Assembly (NCBI RefSeq): GCF_048128805.1
Contig: NC_136019.1
Coordinates: 15,663,881-15,727,880, forward strand
Direction of reading: 5' to 3'
DNA: 64,000 bases
From: Centroberyx gerrardi
Lineage: Eukaryota; Chordata; Actinopteri; Beryciformes; Berycidae
A program made the position numbers and the translations under genes. Positions 45,560 through 56,750 of the stretch are shown here, piece by piece. A model generated the notes under the pieces. The model searched no databases. It was not told where the DNA came from and worked only from the letters and a program-made list of their open reading frames with translations. Position 1 is the stretch's first letter, and every line of letters begins with the position of its first letter.

Positions 45560-47197
45560 ATGAACCGATCGGACGTAAACTCTTCCTCCAAATCTCCGGT
45601 TTACTACTGGGCAGAGTGCGATGGTGATGAAGGACCTTCGGCGGGCCTCATCATCCTCCTCACCAACTTGTCCTTAGAATTCCTGCTTGGCTTCCCGTCC
45701 AACGCCTGGCTGGTCCGCCACATCCTGAGCCAGAGGTCGCTCAAACCACTTTAACACACTGGCTCCTCTGTATTTTAGTGATATTGAATGATGACAATGA
45801 ACTCAGAACTTTTCCTTCGTGTTCACGTAAAAGGTCAAAGGTGTCCGGCGTCCTGCCTGCCGACTTCTTCCCGCTCTCCCTGGCCCTCATCCAGCTGGCC
45901 TTCTCCTTGGTCCTGCCTCTGTTCTTCGCCAATCACTTCTTGTTGCGGAGTCAGGACGTGCTGTTGGCGCTGTCGCTCCAGGACACCGTCATCCTGGTGG
46001 AGAAGCCGCTGCTCCTCTGCCTGGTGTGTGTGGAGAGGTACCTGGCCGTGGTGCGGCCTGTGGACTACCTCAGGTGATAACTCAGACATTTTAATGTTGT
46101 TGCTGCTTGTCCCCCCTCCCCCTCTTTGGTGCCGTTTTCTCTTTGGTTGAATGTACTGTGTTTTTCATTCTCTTGAAGCCATTTTCATCTAAAAGCTTAT
46201 GCTTAAATACTTGAAATGTGTTTCTTAGACAAATAGAAATAGTGAAGTTGATGCCTATGTATGAATTTCTTTTCAAAGCCTTTGCCTTTCCATCAAGGCA
46301 AAGAGTGGCTGCTTTAAAGAATCTAAAATATAAGATAGTTTTGATTTGTTTAACACTTTTTTTGGTCACTGCATAATTCCATTTGTGTTGTTTCATAGTT
46401 TTGATGTCTTTACTGTTATTCTAAAATGTGGAAAATAGTAAAAATAAAGAAAAATGTGGTGTGTCCAAACTATATACTGCACGCACACACAGTGTATACA
46501 CACACCTGTATAACACACATCAGTAAAACACACAGTACATGTACATAAAGTTGTGGTTCAAATCTATATTTTGTCAGACTCTCATGGAAATGATCCCTCC
46601 TGCTCTCTCTCCCTCTCTCTCTCTCTGTTCCTCCCTCTCTCCAGGTTGAAGGCCGCCCGGTACAAATGGGGGTGTTTGGTTGCTGTGTCTCTCCTAAACG
46701 GCATGCTAGCCCTGTTCTCGCTGCAGAACCCCAACATCATAGTGTGTTCGGTGTTCCTCCCCTGTCTGGCCATGGACACCTTCTGCAGCCTGTCCATCCT
46801 CAAGACGCTGAGGAGCCCTCCGCCGGGGGACAGGGAGATGAGAGGGGGGACGAAGGGAGAGAGGGAGGGGAGGGAGGAGGGAGAGAGGGAGAAGGACGAA
46901 GATGAGCACGGAAAGGGGAAGAGTCACAAACGGGAAAATGGAAGGAGGAGGAGGGGAGAGGGAGAGATGAATGCCATGAAGAGAAAAGCCTTCATCACCG
47001 TCGTCGTCATCCAGGCCGTCCTCATGCTCAACTATCTCCCCTTCATCGTCACCCTGCCGATGAACGGGCGAGTCCCGCCTCACACACTGAAGTGCCAGTA
47101 CATGGCCCTGGGTGTGGCTGCTGCGCTGAGCTGTGGCTTCCTGCAGCCTCTGCTCTACCTGCACAGACTGGGCCGGCTGCCCTGTCTCTCATTATGA
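45560..47197 (+). CDS. Class A-like orphan G-protein-coupled receptor
   Basis: Exons 45560..45735, 45834..46073 and 46645..47197 join in phase to 969 nt, 322 residues. N-terminus MNRSDVNSSS carries two N-glycosylation-type sites. Seven hydrophobic segments follow: LIILLTNLSLEFLLGF with GFPSN (TM1), LSLALIQLAFSLVLPLFF (TM2), TVILVEKPLLLCLVCV then ERY (TM3), WGCLVAVSLLNGML (TM4), IIVCSVFLPCLAMDTF (TM5), AFITVVVIQAVLMLNYLPF (TM6) and MALGVAAALSCGFLQPLLY (TM7). The third intracellular loop is about 55 residues, almost all Gly, Arg, Glu and Lys. ERY stands for DRY and QPLLY for NPxxY; a Gln replaces the usual Asp of TM2 and the TM3 disulfide Cys is missing. The NYLPF of TM6 suggests a P2Y/lipid-receptor-like branch. 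Ligand unknown. Short introns and a stop right after TM7 leave almost no tail. Confidence 0.75.
46820..46975 (+). repeat. Coding purine-rich (GGA/GAG) tract in GPCR loop 3
   Basis: About 150 bases made almost only of G and A encode the charged third intracellular loop. Such a tract is likely to vary in length between individuals and can form triplex-type structures. Confidence 0.8.
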
Positions 47198-47224
47198 AAC
47201 ACACAGCTCACGTTCTGTCTTATT

Positions 47225-47738
47225 TAAAGGTGCTATGTGTCACATTTCGACATCGATAAATCATGACCACATTCATTTTGAGATGTAAACAAGACCATCA
47301 CCAAGAAGACTGGCAGCCTCTACCGGCCTCTACACTGCATTTTACATTGTGTGAAACTGGGTGGGATTTCATGGAGAATCTGTTGGATTGCTTTACGGCA
47401 CAAAACAGAGGGAGTTGTTCTTCAAATGGAGCTGAAGCATTCAGAGTTTCTGTTTAATGGCAAAAAGTGAAAGGCCGGTGGAAAAGTCACTTGCAATATG
47501 TTTATCCTCTTCAGTAAAGCTAAAGAGAAAACAAAATGAACACAGAGCAAGGAAGCAACAGGGTTTATGGGAAATGTGGTCTTCATTTTGAGAAACACAA
47601 CCACTAACAATACAACTGGCATGACATAGAGGCTGAATCATCTTCACCATTGCTGTCAAATGCTAATTTATACCAAAGTATCAGAATTAATTTTACAATG
47701 ATATATTGATCTTTAAAAATGCTACACGTAGCACCTTT
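47225..47738. repeat. Foldback element downstream of the GPCR stop
   Basis: Left end AAAGGTGCTATGTGTCAC and right end GCTACACGTAGCACCTTT are inverted. It starts 28 bases after the GPCR stop and ends 12 bases before an AATAAA, so it may make up most of the GPCR 3' UTR. Confidence 0.6.
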
Positions 47739-47750
47739 ATTATTGATTAA

Positions 47751-47756
47751 AATAAA
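47751..47756 (+). terminator. Candidate polyadenylation signal of the GPCR gene
   Basis: AATAAA (in TTAAAATAAAACATT) 554 bases after the stop, just outside the foldback element. Confidence 0.45.
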
Positions 47757-48401
47757 ACATTTATTGAACATTTGCTGATTTTTATTAAGATGGTGTGTTG
47801 CCTCCTTTTTATGAAAGCAATAAACTATGAGAGCCAAGCTGTAGAGAGTGATTTTAGAACAGCTAGAGGTGCTGTGTGGCCTTCAGTTAAAGTTTAGCTT
47901 GTAGTGAGAGCTTGGAAATGTCTGATTAATGACCTCAGTAATGTAAGCATACAGCACACTGAAAACCCGCTGTTTTAAGCTCAAGACTACAAATGCTGAG
48001 GCAGGGGACAAATCAATACAGTATATAGATGTAAACATACACTATTGAATAAAAACAATTATGTTTGGCTGAAAATTGTAATTTCATTGTCTAAACATAC
48101 TCTGTGCTGGTGGACAGACTGCTTTGTTTGGTGTCTCGCTTCCATCACTGCATGCAAAAACCCTGACAACATGTTCAGGCATGTCACTGGATACTGACAT
48201 GGAAATTAATGTGACAACATTAACCCTAACCCTACATGTAAAGAGAAGCAGAAGCTTATTTACCAACAAGTCGGTGCACTCCTTTAAGAAAAATAGTGTG
48301 AAACAGAATTACTATATTACTATATATTACTTTATTATGCCATTAAGTGGGACAACATACCTGCCTCATACCCATATTATTATCATTTGTCATCCCTTTG
48401 T

Positions 48402-48451
<50 letters not shown>
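48402..48451. repeat. (GATA)n microsatellite, about 12 units
   Basis: A pure GATA run about 250 bases upstream of the cct7 start codon, so inside or just before its promoter. Confidence 0.95.
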
Positions 48452-48704
48452 CTTTGATGTAAATGTTGATTGAAAATAGTAATACAATAAATGTGTGATA
48501 TCATTCTAGGTAGTGCATTTAAAACCTATCAGAAAAGAAAGCTATATTGTCAGTTTTACCTTAAGAATAACTTCTCTGCACAATACACAAAACAAAACGT
48601 TGGAAAGTGCCGCATGTTCTTGAACATAGCCCCAACAGCTCCACGTTTCGAAAAGCATTGTGGGATTGGATGCCGGTGGAAAGCTTCTCGAAGGAACTGC
48701 AAAG
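48452..48704 (+). promoter_or_regulatory. Probable cct7 promoter and 5' UTR
   Basis: Lies between the GATA repeat and the start codon. It contains AAAGCATTGTGGGATTGG at 48652-48669, whose CATTGTGGGA core resembles ZNF143-type promoter elements of housekeeping genes. No TATA box is placed sensibly. Intron 1 just downstream (48940-49220) is rich in GCTAGC words. Confidence 0.4.
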
Positions 48705-51700
48705 ATGATGGTGAGTGATTTAGCATTCATGCCCTTATGCCAAACTTAAAATCCTCCTCCATCCTTTTCTTGGCAGCCAGTATATGTATCGGGGCTACTC
48801 TTAAAATATAAGACTAGGTGTAGGCATTCTTAGGAAACAATTATTTTTGTGAAAAAGAGTTGTAAACGATTTTATTATTACCTAGATGGTTGTTAGCCTT
48901 GTAGCATCCCCGGCATCAATGGGCGGATACGCTGTTATAAGTAACGGTGGAGCTAGCTAGCATGACATTATTGCTGATAATAGGATGACTACGCTTAATG
49001 AGAGTTTGACGAATAAAGCTCTAATAATGCAGTTCATCTGTCTTGCAGTTGTGCTTGGTATCGTCATTTCAATATCTGGCTGTCAGTTTTCATAGCGGCT
49101 TTCATTGCGGCTTTGTCAGCCAAGTTGTTACTGACGTTAGCCGTAGGATATGCAAGTCAGTGAATGGCTGGCTACATGTCTAACTGTTTTACTGCACCAA
49201 GCTAGGCTGGCTAGCTGATTAACTTTGGTTCATAATGGTCTGGACAGTGATTGTTTTATTTGTCAAGAGATGTGTATTTGGCTGGACTTGGGAAGAGATT
49301 GATGTACAGCAGTGGACAAAGCAGACACGTCTAGTTCCTAACGTTAGCAAACAACGGCTAGCCAGTCTGGAGGAGTTAGTAATACAGATACTAAGGACTG
49401 AACAAGATGAATTAACATCTGTTATAAACATCAAATTTATAAGTTGGCCGCAGTGAGCTGTATTGATTGAGCATCTAAACAATGTCAGTCAGAGCCGCTT
49501 CTGTCTGATGGGCAACAAAGGCGTCACACCCAAACCTGTCCGTTAGCCAGGACACCAGCCTGTGTGTTGCACTGCTGTCGTCTGGACACTGAATGTGTGC
49601 ATGGAAACCATTCTACCTGCTATGTACACAATACTATTTTCTGACATTTTTATTGCAAATGAACATGATGAAGGTTTTAAACAACCTGCAAACCTGTTGT
49701 CTGGTGTCTGATACTGATGAACAAGCCAACTATAGATGCATTCAGAATGTCAACATTTATCTGCAAGTAGTTGGTATGATCTTAAGGCAATAGTTGATTT
49801 AGATTTCTTGCTGTTACCTGCTTTGATTGACATCTTTTTCCCTAATTTTCTGTCACTTTCTCATGTCTTTCCCCTTTCCTTTCCATCTTTCCTTCTGTCT
49901 TCATCCCTCTCTCCTCTCCAGCCCACACCGGTTATCCTGTTGAAGGAGGGGACAGATACGTCTCAGGGCATTCCCCAGCTCATCAGCAACATCAATGCCT
50001 GTCAGGTCAGAAAACAACCTCTTCGCCAAATGGTTGTGTCTGTATCTGTGTGTGGTTTGTGTTTGTTTGACTGTGAATATGGGGAAAACTGTCTGAATCT
50101 TTTAACTGTCGTATGTTCTCTTCCAGGTGATTGCTGAGGCTGTCAGGACCACCTTGGGGCCCAGAGGGATGGACAAACTCATGGTGGACCCCAGAGGTGA
50201 GGAGAGGAGGACGGGCAGATAGAGAAAAGAGTGGATTGAGGGAGGAATATATAGCTGAAGTCATCGTAAAGGGAAAGTTCAGAATTTAGGACTTGATAGG
50301 TGGTGGGGAGGATGGCGTAAATTTTTCACACCTGTGTTTTTGTTTCTGAGAAATTGACAATATTTTCATGTTGACTTTTGCTGGCAATGCTAGTGCGAGT
50401 CAGTAGAGACTGATGTTCCATTTGCTTTTGTAAGTTATAATAATGGAATGAGTAGTAGAGTAGTGAAGTGCTTGATGCACCATCATGAAAACTTTGTGAA
50501 TGACCTAATATCAGACCTGATTAGTGACCAATAGGATAGGCCTTCGAAAATCCTGATCATTCCTGTCAATCAGCTCGGTGTAAAGAGACAGACATGCAGT
50601 ACCACAACAGAGATGAGGTGGGATGGCATAGCAGCGCAGGCCATAAAGATGTGTATGAGGAAGTATGTGTGTATTTTTTACTGTGCAGCATAATTAATTG
50701 TGTGTGTCTGTGTGTTTTCCAGGTAAGGCCACAATCTCCAACGATGGAGCGACCATCCTGAAACTGCTGGATGTGGTTCACCCTGCAGCCAAGACCCTGG
50801 TGGACATCGCTCGCTCCCAGGATGCTGAGGTGAGACGTGTGTGTGTGTTAGGTTTGAGGCCATTTCAGTTAATTCAGGAAGTGGACATCTTGGGCCATTG
50901 CAAGACCTGGGCCATGAAGACGGTTCCTATATCCAGTCTATCACAATGAATGCGATCTCCACCCTCAGACCAGCATGAGACGTTCTTTCTTTCTATCCCT
51001 CTGTCTCCAGGTCGGAGACGGCACCACCTCCGTCACTCTCCTGGCCGCCGAGTTCCTGAAGCAGCTGAAGCCATACGTGGAGGAGGGCCTCCACCCTCAG
51101 ACCATCATCAGAGCTTTCCGCAGCGCCACCGGGCTCGCCGTCAAGAAGATCAAGGAGATCTCCGTCCCCGTCAAGAAAGACGACAAACAGTGAGCGCTCA
51201 CTCTCCGCCCGCCCTCTCTCACAAGTCGCTTCATTTGCACGGCAGCCGTGTTTACCCATGGAGGTCTAAATCGAAAGCCTCTGTATTCAGGGAATTCAGT
51301 TGAAAGAGCAGTTTTATTTGACGGAGCTTACACATTTCTCTCTCCGTCCCCTCAGAGAGCAGAGGCAGCTGCTGGAGAAGTGCGCGGCCACGGCCCTGAA
51401 CTCCAAACTGATCGCCGGCCAGAAGGAGTTCTTCTCCAAGATGGTGGTGGACGCCGTCATGTCTCTGGACGAGCTGCTGCCCCTGAAGATGATCGGCATC
51501 AAGAAGGTCCAGGGAGGAGCGCTGGAGGTTCGTTTCCTCAGTTCAACATTTGGACACTTGCAGAACTTTTATTCTCACATGAACAAAAGTTTCAAAAAGG
51601 CAATGGACTAGTTCAGTGTTTAAGTTTACAGTAGTTGAGTTACTGACCATCTCCTCCTCTCCACCTTTCCCTCTTTTTTTCCTTTTCTCTCCTGACTTTG

Positions 51701-53802
51701 TCGTCCCTTACTTTCTCCGTCCCTCGCCTCCCCAGGACTCGCAGCTGGTGGCTGGGGTCGCGTTCAAGAAGACCTTCTCCTACGCCGGGTTCGAGATGCA
51801 GCCCAAACGCTACGAGGGCCCAAAGATCGCTCTGCTCAACGTGGAGCTGGAGCTGAAGGCCGAGAAGGACAACGCCGAGGTCCGCGTGAAATCTGTGGAG
51901 GTATGGGGTCTACAAACACACACACACACACACTGCTGGTGTTACTCATGCAGACACACACAGAAGCACCTATATTATATTATAAAACAGATCAACTCGA
52001 AGAATCGTGATCACATCGTGCAGTTTTGTTGATTTTAAAAACGTTTTTGGTTTTGTACTGGAAAAGAAACTCCTTTGTCATTTTGGGTGGCAGTGTCGGC
52101 TAATGGTTAGACGGATCATCCCATAATGGAGAGGTCACAGGTTTTTGCTCCCCTGTTGAACTGTCCTTGAGTAACACACTCGCTTATTTTAAGTTGCTCC
52201 GGATAAGAGCGTCACCTAAATGCCTAAATCCCTCTCTGCCCTCTCCCTTTCCCCAGGACTACCAGGCCATCGTGGACGCCGAGTGGAACATCCTGTACGA
52301 CAAACTGGAGAAGATCTACAAGTCAGGAGCCAAGGTGGTTCTGTCCAAGCTGCCCATCGGTGACGTGGCTACGCAGTACTTCGCCGACAGAGACCTGTTC
52401 TGTGCCGGCAGGGTCCAGGAGGAGGACCTCAAGAGGACCATGATGGTAGGGGACACACATACTGTATATACACATAGACATTCAGTACACCGCTGTATGT
52501 AAATAACTTGTTGAGGACGGCACATCGGTGTGTTATAGACCCACATTTGTGGATTGGTACTAAAAGTAGATGGAACGGTTGCTGAACGAGACCAATTGTG
52601 TGTAATGTGACCTCCAGGCCTGCGGAGGCTCCATCCAGACCTCAGTAGGAGCCATGACAGACAACGTCCTGGGACAGTGTGAACTCTTTGAGGAGGTCCA
52701 GGTCGGAGGAGAGAGGTAAGAGGAACAAGTTCGCTTCCGTGTGTGTGTGTGTGTGTGTGTTTTTTGTCCATCCTCACCAGAGAGTAACCTCTTGAAAAGG
52801 AAAAACACGCATCATCACACTCGCCCGTTGTGTCTCTCTCTCTCTGCAGGTATAACTTCTTGAAGGGCTGCCCCAAGGCGAAGACGTGCACCATCATCCT
52901 GAGGGGCGGAGCAGAGCAGTTCATGGAAGAGACGGAGCGCTCGCTGCACGACGCCATCATGATCGTACGCAGGGCCATCAAGGTCGGTTGACACCACAGA
53001 AATGGGATGTGTGCGTCAATGAGTGAGAGAAAGCTCATTGCGTGTAGCCATTATGAATCTACACAGGGTTATAAGCAGTCTGTATTTGACCCGTTTCCAG
53101 AACGACTCCATCGTGGCGGGTGGAGGAGCCATAGAGATGGAGCTGTCCAAGTACCTGCGGGATTATTCCAGGACCATCCCCGGTAAGCAGCAGCTGCTGA
53201 TCGGAGCGTACGCCAAGGCCCTGGAGATCATCCCCCGACAGCTGTGCGACAACGCCGGCTTCGACGCCACCAACATCCTGAACAAGCTCCGCGCCAAGCA
53301 CGCACAGGTGGGGAATGCACACACACGCACACACCTTCAATTGTAGAAATTGTACCAGTGGAAAGCAGAAATAAGAAGTGTTGCACTCTAGGATTTATTT
53401 CATTGTTGTCAGTTAAACACCATGTTTTTCAAAACAGCCCAAATGTGAATATATCCGTTTACTATTCTATTCTGTTTTGACAAGCCTGTAGCCACTAGCC
53501 ATGAATCTGCAGGTCTGCTACAGTGTTGGCATAGAGAGACTGTATGTTTCATGTGTCATCTCTCTCCGCAGGGCGGCATGTGGTACGGCGTGGACGTCAA
53601 CAACGAGGACATCGCAGACAACTTCGTGGCCTGCGTGTGGGAGCCGTCCATCGTGCGGATCAACGCTTTGACGGCGGCCTCGGAGGCGGCCTGCCTCATC
53701 CTGTCTGTCGACGAGACGATCAAGAACCCCCGCAGCAGCATGGACGGACCACCAGGGGGCGCCGGCAGGGGCAGGGGCCGCGGGAGACCCCATGCTCACT
53801 AG
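48705..53802 (+). CDS. cct7: T-complex chaperonin subunit eta, complete
   Basis: Twelve coding exons: 48705..48710, 49922..50005, 50127..50196, 50723..50829, 51011..51189, 51356..51527, 51736..51900, 52257..52445, 52618..52715, 52850..52982, 53101..53307, 53572..53802. They sum to 1641 nt, 546 residues, near the human length of about 543. The first coding exon holds only the two Met codons; exon 2 continues [16 protein letters not shown]. Group II chaperonin landmarks are all present: [24 protein letters not shown], the ATPase motif [67 protein letters not shown], and the Gly/Arg-rich end [12 protein letters not shown]. The protein is one of eight subunits of the cytosolic ATP-driven CCT/TRiC ring that folds actin, tubulin and WD-repeat proteins. 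No lesion is seen and the gene looks functional. Confidence 0.97.
52085..52235 (+). mobile_element. tRNA-derived SINE in cct7 intron 7
   Basis: Shows TCGGCTAATGGTTAGACGGA near an A-box, AGGTCACAGGTTTTTGCTCC at a decayed B-box, CTTGAGTAACACACT, and the tail AGTTGCTCCGGATAAGAGCG then CTAAATG. The order fits a fish tRNA-derived SINE ending with the GGATAAGAGCGTC-type tail. Its end lies just before the exon 8 acceptor (exon starts 52257). Confidence 0.7.
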
Positions 53803-54635
53803 ACAGAGCGGGGAGTAAAGCCTCATTTTAGAGCTGGCATTAAAATCCCAATGCAGGTAGATGAATTGGTCTAATAGGGTTCCAAGCTACATTTAAACAA
53901 AGATGTAAATACACTGAAAAAAGGACTGTAATCTGATTCTTCCCAAGCTACTTCCAGTAGTTAGGAAAACCAGTTTATAATCCTTTTGTATTTAAACCTG
54001 TGTTGAAATGTGGCTTGGCACCTTAGTTGCATGCGTCTTTTACCTGCAATGGGATTTGAATGTGGTTTGAAATGGGCTGATGGAACCAGTTATAGGGGAA
54101 CACACACATGGCAGATGGCAGGCGTAGGGAAACACACTCATACAAAACGAAAGAGGACAGGAGAAGTTCAACTAGCGATTTCAAGAACGGTTCTTCGGAC
54201 TTTGGCAAAGATGGTTGACGTTTGTTTCCTCTGCTTTCTTTATCTAGTCTTTCATCCGTAGTGTTTTGTTACCGAGGCTTTGTTAGTCTCCTGTTATTTC
54301 AGTTTCTTAATGTTGCTGCTTGATTGTGTGTGAATCTATCATCAAGCACTGTATCTTTCTAAATTTAGCGTTTTTGCTGAAAAAAGATCTACCGCCATAT
54401 TGAAAAGCATGGAGAATGATAGCAAAGCCCCCTTTGTTCTGAAACACACACACACACACACACACTCCTGTCCCCTTGAAGCCGCCCCAGCCCTCACCCT
54501 TCTTCGTCTGACTTGAGGGAGCCATTTTGTAACTTGTGGAAAAGCAAAGCACTGATAGGTTGTTGAGCAGTTCTGAACCATGTCTTATTGGTTATGCTGT
54601 GTGGAACTATTTATTGGACCATTCTTATCAATAAA
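53803..54635 (+). other. cct7 3' UTR
   Basis: Runs from the cct7 stop to the AATAAA at 54630-54635. It includes a short CA run (54443-54464). No other coding signal is convincing. Confidence 0.6.
54630..54635 (+). terminator. cct7 polyadenylation signal
   Basis: AATAAA in TTATCAATAAATCCACAG at the end of the likely 3' UTR. The opposite-strand signal of hspa12b is about 200 bases further on. Confidence 0.65.
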
Positions 54636-54837
54636 TCCACAGCTGAAATAATACTGTTGACTGTTTTTTTCAATTACTTATTAGTGTATCAATACATTGA
54701 TGTCCAGTATTGTAATATTATTTACATTTCAAGGCTATTGTGGATCAACTGATCTGTCATGATCATTAAATCTGAAAAAGTGCTTAATTTTCTTTAGTGT
54801 GAACAAAGAAATCGAGTGATAAAGGTAAAAGTATTGC

Positions 54838-54843
54838 TTTATT
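54838..54843 (-). terminator. hspa12b polyadenylation signal
   Basis: AATAAA on the minus strand (TTTATT on plus), with about 1.9 kb to the hspa12b stop at 56751. Confidence 0.55.
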
Positions 54844-56750
54844 GCAATGAAAAATATAAAGAATCTATGAAATGTTTGGAATAGAAGAAACCTGTACACT
54901 GAGGATAGAAAAGGACGGAGGAAAAGAAAGGTCATCAAAGACGCAGACAAGGTAAAGGCAGCAAAGTGCAAGTTCAGCCTGGTACAACGGTCGGCAAGCT
55001 TCTTGTTACTTTATACAGAAAGTTGGATACAGTTTATTACAGCATACACAATGCAAATGAGATGCAGAGCCTAGAAGGTGATACACAGTGGGTGGTTTCA
55101 TTTCATCCTCCCTGAACAAGGAAGATAAATGCATGTGGTACTTTGTGCCAACTCACACCCACCAGCTTTTCTTTCTATAGGGGCTCACATTGAAAATAAG
55201 TTTCTCTATGACTAGGCGGACTATTGACTGCATTTACAACAGATGGACAACACATCAGAGCTTGACTTTCAGTCCCGCTATGGCTTGTGCTAAGTCAAAT
55301 ATATGGAAAAATATGATTAACAATTGAAGCCCTGATTTGGGTTCAGATTTGCGTTTGGACAGAAATGTTCCAGGTTCACATCAACCCAGGTGCAAATGTT
55401 GAGGCTTGAGTCGAGCTGTTCAGCCCATACAGACATAACATGAACATATGATGTAACGTCATACACTGTTCGGTGATGTAGATCAAAGATAAATAGCTAC
55501 TTCCTTGTATTTCTACTTAAATTTGTCTGCATTTAAAACATACATACTCTACATGCTGCTCCTGAAAAAAGTTAGGTAACCAAATCTGGGTAGAATAATG
55601 TTTGCAAATGACTTTTTATGATTTAATCTACTAAGGTGTCAGATGCATGGGACAAAACAATGAATGTCAGAATGTTTTGACAATCAGAGGAAAGTATCTA
55701 AAAGTCAGTTTAGTATGCTTTTATGTGAGTGACAGCTTTTCTAACACTAACTGAACTGTCCTGATTTGGTGAACCCCGCCCATCTGGAACTCCATATGGG
55801 CTAAAACAAACACTGACAACACTGTTCGACCCGGATCTGGAGGCAACATGTACTGTATAAGAGACGCCATTCAGCAGATTGTGTAATGATTCCAGTCTTT
55901 TCCTGTAGGACCCACACTTGGGTTAGATGTATCCAGAGAGTTTATGCATTCCAAGATGGTAGTTCAGTCCTTTGGCCACTAGGTGGAGCTGAATCACAAC
56001 TATCCTAAGATGAACAGAACAGCTGCAATCCAGGTAGTAGTATCAATAAATGGATAGTAATAAAATGAGGTATCAGCCCAGAACATTGGGATAATGCCTG
56101 TATCATTACATGAGGGAAAAGGCAATGCTCCCAATATTAAGCACTGAACATGGTGAGTCTCACTCTAGGTAGTATATGTAGGTGTACTGTAGGTACATGT
56201 AGGTGTATATGTAGGTGTGCACTTCTGAAGCCTAAATACCGCTTGGCCAGGGTGAACTGAGTGAAGGCAGATGATTTGAATTCAGTCTCCAACTTGCATG
56301 AGGTTTCATAGAGTATTTTCTCGGCAGGAAAAGCCTCTACAGCATTTAGACAGAGCGACAAACTCCACTGAAACATTTCTCGCGTTTGAAGTGGGGACCT
56401 ATTCTGTGCCTTTCCTCTTCAGTGGTTGAGGAGATACTGATACCATTAGTTTCACCTTTTCAGGAATACGCACTTTTGAAATCGAGAGTTCAAAAATGTC
56501 CCTCTCGTGTTCTTCTTCTACCCTGCTAAAGAGTAACTGTATGAATGTTTGAATTCTGGGATGAGAACTGTCCTAAGGCAAGAATTCCCTTTGAAAACAC
56601 AAAGCTCCCATTCTGTCCAGAAACAATATGGGGCCTACTCCCAAAGTACCTTTATTTTTTCTCAAATATTTCATGTTGTTTTGAGCACATCCCTGGAATC
56701 AGATATCTAAATGTTTTTTTTAAACGCTCGTCTCCACTTCCTGCTCCTCT
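54844..56750 (-). other. Probable hspa12b 3' UTR
   Basis: Sequence between the hspa12b stop codon and the minus-strand AATAAA. No coding exon, transposon ends or strong repeats are visible apart from a short tandem of GTAGGTGTA-like words at 56171-56220. Confidence 0.5.

Noticed and set aside
48402-48451. GATA repeat considered as a regular-spacer (CRISPR-like) array
   Set aside because: It is a simple tetranucleotide tandem without spacers, in a eukaryotic genome.
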